A stretch of DNA of 10,397 nt from contig JALNYB010000043.1 in assembly GCA_023230065.1 (NCBI GenBank), positions 1 through 10,397 on the forward strand, in the 5' to 3' direction. The stretch's first letter is position 1, and each line of letters begins with the position of its first letter. The position numbers and the translations under genes are program-made. Positions 6,598-10,397 of this stretch are shown piece by piece. The stretch is from Candidatus Methanomethylophilaceae archaeon. Its GTDB lineage: Archaea > Thermoplasmatota > Thermoplasmata > Methanomassiliicoccales > Methanomethylophilaceae. The notes below the pieces were generated by a model. It worked only from the letters and a program-made list of their open reading frames with translations, was not told where the DNA came from and searched no databases.

Positions 6598-6696
6598 AAA
6601 GAACAGAAAAAAGAAAAACCTGCAAAAGAAGAGAAAAAGAAAGCCTCTTCTAATGAACCTCAAAAAGCAAAATATATCAGTTCTAGAAGGAAATGA
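6598..6696 (+). other. In-frame continuation of the membrane-protein tail after TAA
   Basis: Read in the frame of the preceding gene, this stretch gives 32 further codons beginning KEQKKEKPAKEEKKKASS and ending SSRRK, then TGA. A third PAK unit lies exactly 17 codons after the second (CCTGCAAA at 6568 and at 6619), in the same frame. The composition and repeat phase indicate that this was, or still is, part of the same protein. It could be translated by readthrough, or be a remnant after a single base change at the TAA. An open frame alone is weak evidence, because the stretch is poor in T and other frames are open too. Confidence 0.55.
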
Positions 6697-6734
6697 TCCT
6701 TCTTTCAAACCTCTTACCCTTTTTCATCTTATGA
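6693..6734 (+). other. Possible 13-codon overlapping mini-ORF before lplA
   Basis: ATG at 6693 overlaps the TGA of the tail extension (ATGA). It opens 13 codons, MILLSNLLPFFIL, whose TGA at 6732-6734 overlaps the lplA ATG at 6731 (again ATGA). AGAAGGA at 6685-6691 could act as a close ribosome binding site. It might couple translation through to lplA, which has no Shine-Dalgarno of its own. Chance is a real alternative for so short a frame. Confidence 0.2.
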
Positions 6735-7414
6735 GATATATTGACCTTGGCACCATAACTCCAGAAGAGAGCGCATCTATAGACAAAACAGTATTCGAAG
6801 CCAGAAACAAAGGTCTTGTGGAAGATACATTGCATATCTATTTCAGAGATAAGCCCACGATCTCCCTTGGAAGATTCAGAAATATGGATACGGACCTTTA
6901 TCCGTTACCTGAGAATATTTCAATTATCAGAAGGATAAGTGGCGGAAGTACGATACTGACAGGACCAGACCAACTGATCTTTGCCGTACCCTCAGGAGAA
7001 AAGATACCTAATCGCAATGATTCATTCGAGCTCATATGCAACGGAATAATCAGAGCACTGGCACATTTGAATATAAATGCAGAATACAAACCTGTTAATG
7101 ACGTACTTGTTGCAGGAAAGAAAATCTCTGGAAGTGCTCAATACCGCAACAGTAATTGCATGATACAACACGGAACTCTTCTTATCAAAACTCCTTCTAT
7201 CGATGAGGTACTCAGGCCTGTGAAACACAGCACGTACAATGGGCTGACATCCATCTATGATCTTCTAGATCATATTCCTGAAAGATCAAAGATCACAAAC
7301 GCAGTGTCCCTGGGATTCTCAGAAGCGTTGAATACTACGATGGAACAGAGCTCTCTATCTCGATGGGAAAAAGATAGGGCCGAAGCCCTCAAAAAGGAAG
7401 TTTTGGATCTTTAA
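6731..7414 (+). CDS. lplA: Lipoate/octanoate-protein ligase A family, catalytic domain
   Basis: This 227-residue protein belongs to the BPL/LplA/LipB fold. It would adenylate lipoate or octanoate and transfer it to a lipoyl-domain lysine. Visible motifs are MRYIDLG at the start, RRISGGSTI (67-75), VNDVLVAGKKISGSAQYR (122-139) with the expected catalytic Lys131, and IQHGTLLI (145-152). The usual RRxSGGGxVxH is altered to RRISGGSTILTG, so the third Gly and the His are missing. The C-terminal accessory domain of E. coli LplA is absent; archaeal versions often use a separate partner protein, and none is in the window. I chose the ATG at 6731 because the family begins with this segment; starts further upstream would add a Lys/Arg-rich stretch that is the neighbour's tail read out of frame. 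Lipoate is the favoured substrate, though biotin-type or octanoyl-transfer activity remains possible. The 3' end overlaps the opposing GNAT gene by 26 bases. Confidence 0.85.
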   Translation: MRYIDLGTITPEESASIDKTVFEARNKGLVEDTLHIYFRDKPTISLGRFRNMDTDLYPLPENISIIRRISGGSTILTGPDQLIFAVPSGEKIPNRNDSFELICNGIIRALAHLNINAEYKPVNDVLVAGKKISGSAQYRNSNCMIQHGTLLIKTPSIDEVLRPVKHSTYNGLTSIYDLLDHIPERSKITNAVSLGFSEALNTTMEQSSLSRWEKDRAEALKKEVLDL

Positions 7415-7886
7415 GGTCTATAAGCGCAACATTACGCCTATCCATGAAGAAACCGATCTTTTTATGAAGCATTATGGATGGCACATTATCAGTCTGCAGC
7501 ATGCTGTGGGCTACGTCTGCGCCCATCTCGCGTCCAGCTTTCAATGTTTCTCTGAGAAGCCTATATCCGATCTCGTTACGGCGCACGAACTTCTTGACAC
7601 CCATATTCTCGATCCATACAAGATTGTTGACATCACAAATATGATGCAACATCTGAGCAAATATGAATCCATGTATCTCTCCGTCCTCTTCTGCTATAAA
7701 GCTCAGCCCGCTTTCCAAATACGATTTGAAATGATTAGGGCTGCTTGCTCCAAGATTGTCCTTCCACTCCTGCGGAAGATCTTCCCACTTATTCTCAATG
7801 GTCTCTGCGAAATATTCTTTCACACAGTCGAGTTCGATTTCTCTTACCTTCTCGATATCCTTAAGTTTAATCAAACGAAATTCCAT
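7389..7886 (-). CDS. GNAT-family N-acetyltransferase
   Basis: This 165-residue cytosolic protein has the GNAT layout. An N-terminal strand and helix (FRLIKLKDIEKVREIE, 3-18) come first. A central strand pair FIAEEDGEIHGFIFAQ (63-78) follows, then IENMGVKKFVRRNEIGYRLL (92-111), which is the beta4-alpha3 acetyl-CoA site. It ends with DNVPSIMLHKKIGFFMDRR (133-151), which matches the N-x-x-A-x-x-L-Y-x-x-x-G-F end motif. The pyrophosphate loop is normally (Q/R)xxGx(G/A); here it is RRNEIG, with Glu in place of the first Gly. The gene starts one base after the argS stop, with a strong GAGGAGATG ribosome binding site inside the argS 3' end, so it is the last gene of the aRF1-argS unit. A protein or tRNA substrate would suit this context, but the acceptor is unknown. 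Confidence 0.85.
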   Translation of the reverse strand: MEFRLIKLKDIEKVREIELDCVKEYFAETIENKWEDLPQEWKDNLGASSPNHFKSYLESGLSFIAEEDGEIHGFIFAQMLHHICDVNNLVWIENMGVKKFVRRNEIGYRLLRETLKAGREMGADVAHSMLQTDNVPSIMLHKKIGFFMDRRNVALIDLKDPKLPF

Positions 7887-7887
7887 T

Positions 7888-9603
7888 TTACATCTCCTCT
7901 GGAGACTCCATTCCTAAACAAGTAAGAATGTTCTTAAGAACTGTCCTGGTACATTCTACCAAGGTCAAACGCGCATCTCTGCTGTCACCTGCTGAAAGTA
8001 CAGGTACATTCGCATAGAACTGATTGAATGCTACTGATACTTCATGACCGTATGCAGGAAGCATGTGAATGCGTTTCTCCTCTCCGGCAAGTCTTGTAAT
8101 ATTCTCGAATTTTGACAGTGCCTTTACAAGATTGATCTCCAACTCATCCGTGAGCTTGGATGCATCTGTATCATGCTTATACTCTCCGGCCTTCTTGAGC
8201 ATACTGCATGCTCTCGCATGAACGTACTGTAGATATGGACCGCTGTTACCGTCGAAATTAAGTGCCTCATCCCATTTGAAAACAAATTGTTTATCAGGAT
8301 GCACACGTATGATATTGTATCTTACAGCACCTATACCTACTGATCTGGCAATATCTTTCATCTTATCTTCGGGTATGTCTGAACGCCTCTTCCTGATCTC
8401 TTCGTAGGCACGATCTACAGCCTCGTCTATAAGATCATCAAGATAAACAACGACACCTCTCCTAGTGGACATTTTTCCTTCTGGGAGTGCAACGAAAGAA
8501 TAGAACATGGGCTCGGGCTTCTTATCGCATCCTAAAATCTCCAAGGCAGAACAAAGCTGTTTTGATCCGAGCTTCTGATCCTCACCGAGAACATCTATGG
8601 CAATGTCGCATCTCTTGAATTTGTTCAAGTGATACGCAAGGTCTCTTGTCGTGTAAAGAGTGGTTCCATCCGCCCTTGTGAATGTGAATTTTGTATTCTT
8701 TCCCTGAATGCCGAAATCCTTCAGATCCAGATACCATGAACCATCCTCCGTCTGACCTGCATATTCGGATTTCTTGAGTTCTTCAACAACCTTTCTTGCA
8801 GTTCCATCTGCAATGAAATCAGATTCCCAGGTATATCTGTCAAGTGTTACATTGATCTGTTCCAGAGTTTCTTTTAGACCCTCTAACATCTCTTCTGCAG
8901 TCTCTCTGACATGTGAAATGACATTTTGATCCCCTGCTTCGAATTTCCTGAGCATCTCTGAGATCTGCTCCTGAACTACAGGATCCTCTTCCATCATCTT
9001 ATTTGCAAGGCGGTAATACGCAACAAGCTTATGATCTGTCTTGTCACGTTCTTCCTCAACAACTGATTCTTTGGGAAGATTGTTTACTCCCCACGTAAGG
9101 ATTACAACTTGTTTTCCTACATCGTTGACATAATACTCTGTGGTCACTTCATAACCGCATCTGACAAGACATCTTGCAAGTGTGTCTCCGATGACCGGAT
9201 TCCTTGCTCTCCCTACATGAATAGGTCCTGTCGGATTCGTTGATGTATGCTCAAGATTGATCTTCTTTCCGTTGTAAGGGAGAGAGCCATAACCGTCTCC
9301 TGACTCGATGATATCATTCAAAGTGTCGGTGATGAGAATCTTCTGATCAATCGTAAAATTTAGATATCCGTTCATTGCAGAGACCGCTGTTATCAGACCT
9401 GTTGGTTTGATATTCTCTGCGATCTTCTCAGCAATGTTTTTAGGAGGCATCTTGAGTTCCTTTGACATCGTGAAACACGGAACCGCAAGATCTGCATTGT
9501 CCGGAACCTCTGTAACGAAGGCTATGTCCGGTGCGTCCATTTCCCTGAGTGCGCCCCTTACAGCCGTAGTTACCTCATCTTTGAACTGATTGTGAATTTT
9601 CAT
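7888..9603 (-). CDS. argS: Arginyl-tRNA synthetase
   Basis: This 571-residue class Ia aminoacyl-tRNA synthetase charges tRNA-Arg with arginine using ATP. It is full length for the family. The N-terminal Add-1 domain (about 1-105) recognises the tRNA D-loop. The catalytic Rossmann fold contains the HIGH-type motif HVGR (129-132) in TSTNPTGPIHVGRARN and the KMSKS-type loop GKMSTRRG (376-383). It also has YVNDVGKQ (158-165). The C-terminal anticodon-binding domain begins around 450 with NSGPYLQYVHARACS (453-467) and ends in the typical LTLVECTRTVLKNILTCLG (546-564). The ATG at 9603 follows the aRF1 stop by five bases. The ribosome binding site AAGGTG lies in the last codons of aRF1, so the genes are tightly coupled. 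Nothing is missing or broken. Confidence 0.97.
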   Translation of the reverse strand: MKIHNQFKDEVTTAVRGALREMDAPDIAFVTEVPDNADLAVPCFTMSKELKMPPKNIAEKIAENIKPTGLITAVSAMNGYLNFTIDQKILITDTLNDIIESGDGYGSLPYNGKKINLEHTSTNPTGPIHVGRARNPVIGDTLARCLVRCGYEVTTEYYVNDVGKQVVILTWGVNNLPKESVVEEERDKTDHKLVAYYRLANKMMEEDPVVQEQISEMLRKFEAGDQNVISHVRETAEEMLEGLKETLEQINVTLDRYTWESDFIADGTARKVVEELKKSEYAGQTEDGSWYLDLKDFGIQGKNTKFTFTRADGTTLYTTRDLAYHLNKFKRCDIAIDVLGEDQKLGSKQLCSALEILGCDKKPEPMFYSFVALPEGKMSTRRGVVVYLDDLIDEAVDRAYEEIRKRRSDIPEDKMKDIARSVGIGAVRYNIIRVHPDKQFVFKWDEALNFDGNSGPYLQYVHARACSMLKKAGEYKHDTDASKLTDELEINLVKALSKFENITRLAGEEKRIHMLPAYGHEVSVAFNQFYANVPVLSAGDSRDARLTLVECTRTVLKNILTCLGMESPEEM

Positions 9604-9608
9604 GATCT

Positions 9609-10397
9609 TTACACCTTGTACCTTAAAAGTGCAGCTATTCCACCAAATGCTCTCAGAAGCATATCTCCCTCTTCTGAATCCCCGGAAATAATCTGTACAT
9701 GTGAATTATATGCCTCTGCAATCTCGAAGAAACTATCTATGAGATCCTGAGATTTATCTATCTTCACTAATGCACCGCATGTGGGGCATGTTATCTTTCC
9801 ATCAAGGTCTTCAACCGTCATTGTACACTTATGACCAGAAGGACATTCGACATCTACGCGGAACTTGTTGAGTGCTTCTGATAAAAGAATCGTCTCGGCC
9901 GAACCCATTTCAGCTGCAGCTCTTACTTGTTCTTCACCATATGTAGACAGACCTGCATCCTCTTTCCTGATCTCTCTGAAAAGTCTCTGCATGTATTCTT
10001 TCTCAACTGTGAGCTTCATGTCGATAATAGCACCTTTAGCATTCTCAACAAGCTCTTTTAGACCTGATTCGTCTGTATAACCTGTATCGAATAACGGACT
10101 GACGACCTTCTTTCTCAGCTCATGATGGAGGAATTCCTCTTTTACAAAGAAATCCTTTGTTGCACCTGGTCCGCCTACTAGAATTCCCTGAAGATCAAGA
10201 ATGCTGGAAAGGAATAAATTCGTCGCACTGTCTGCAACCTTCACATAGAATTCGTGAGCTGCGATCTCGATCAATCTCTCGAAACGAACTGAGGACTGCC
10301 CTCCTTGATGATGTTTGCTAGGAACAAGTGAATCAAAATGCTTCAGAACACTGATCTTGCTTCCTGAAAGAAGACCGATCGTCGCTTCTTTCCTATC
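9609..10397 (-). CDS. prf1: Peptide chain release factor aRF1, C-terminal part (5' end outside window)
   Basis: The frame is open to the right edge, so 262 residues of a protein normally about 410-420 long are present. The catalytic M domain has HHQGGQSSVRFERLIEIA, with the universal GGQ at residues 32-34 of the fragment, which triggers peptidyl-tRNA hydrolysis. GGPGATKDFF lies just after. The C domain, which binds partner GTPase and ABCE1, shows YGEEQVRAAAEMGSAETILL and ends GGIAALLRYKV. A minidomain carries four cysteines in a zinc-ribbon-like pattern (C185, C191, C204, C207: CPSGHKC then CPTCG). The stop-codon-reading N domain (NIKS and YxCxxxF) lies outside, so codon specificity cannot be inspected. 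The TTG at 10274 is an internal Leu codon, not a start, because the GGQ segment is upstream of it. It is the first visible gene of the aRF1-argS-GNAT unit. Confidence 0.95.
   Translation of the reverse strand, partial: DRKEATIGLLSGSKISVLKHFDSLVPSKHHQGGQSSVRFERLIEIAAHEFYVKVADSATNLFLSSILDLQGILVGGPGATKDFFVKEEFLHHELRKKVVSPLFDTGYTDESGLKELVENAKGAIIDMKLTVEKEYMQRLFREIRKEDAGLSTYGEEQVRAAAEMGSAETILLSEALNKFRVDVECPSGHKCTMTVEDLDGKITCPTCGALVKIDKSQDLIDSFFEIAEAYNSHVQIISGDSEEGDMLLRAFGGIAALLRYKV

Noticed and set aside
6503-6730. Upstream start that would add 76 Lys/Arg-rich residues to the lipoate ligase
   Set aside because: That segment is the neighbouring membrane-protein tail read in another frame; the ligase family begins at the MRYIDLG segment at 6731.
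9609-10274. Independent 221-residue gene starting at TTG 10274
   Set aside because: The frame stays open to the window edge and the GGQ motif of aRF1 is upstream of this codon, so it is an internal Leu.
1-10397. CRISPR arrays, insertion sequences, tRNA or rRNA genes
   Set aside because: I looked for regular repeats, transposase-like frames, terminal inverted repeats and cloverleaf-type sequence and saw none.

Overview
This window looks like archaeal chromosomal DNA of moderate to low GC. The archaeal assignment rests on four things: a PurP-type purine enzyme, an aRF1 (aRF1/eRF1-class) release factor with its GGQ motif, an MgtE transporter reduced to two membrane domains beside PhoU/TrkA-C proteins, and TATA-like boxes about 25-35 bases before starts combined with Shine-Dalgarno matches to GGAGGTGATC. 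The set would fit a methanogen-type euryarchaeote such as Methanomassiliicoccales or relatives. That lineage guess is inference; no lineage-specific marker gene lies in the window.

Left part (1-1960). The left edge holds the first 16 codons of a leftward TusA-family sulfur-carrier gene, recognised by its GLMCPMPV signature. It is divergent from a rightward 374-residue membrane protein built as an internal duplication. A small fluoride channel (CrcB/Fluc) follows. Two AT-rich gaps (49-267 and 1393-1582) hold promoter-like sequence only.

Ion-homeostasis block (1583-4673). The fluoride channel converges on a leftward pair of paralogous PhoU-like/TrkA-C (RCK_C) cytoplasmic proteins that overlap by ATGA. 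This pair is divergent from a two-domain MgtE/SLC41-type Mg2+ transporter that lacks the bacterial N and CBS regulatory domains. The arrangement suggests, without proving, that the soluble pair senses ions or ligands for the transporter.

purP operon (4678-7414). A TATA box precedes purP (FAICAR synthetase, ATP-grasp). Then come an unrecognised secreted-and-anchored membrane protein and an LplA-type lipoate/octanoate-protein ligase domain. The Lys/Glu/Pro/Ala-rich cytoplasmic tail of the membrane protein continues in frame, with the same composition, for 32 codons past a TAA. This points to a recent nonsense change, stop readthrough or a base error. The new stop lies just before lplA.

Translation operon (10397 down to 7389, leftward). 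The 3' two thirds of aRF1, then argS, then a GNAT acetyltransferase are packed with gaps of 5 and 1 bases. The GNAT gene and lplA overlap tail to tail by 26 bases.
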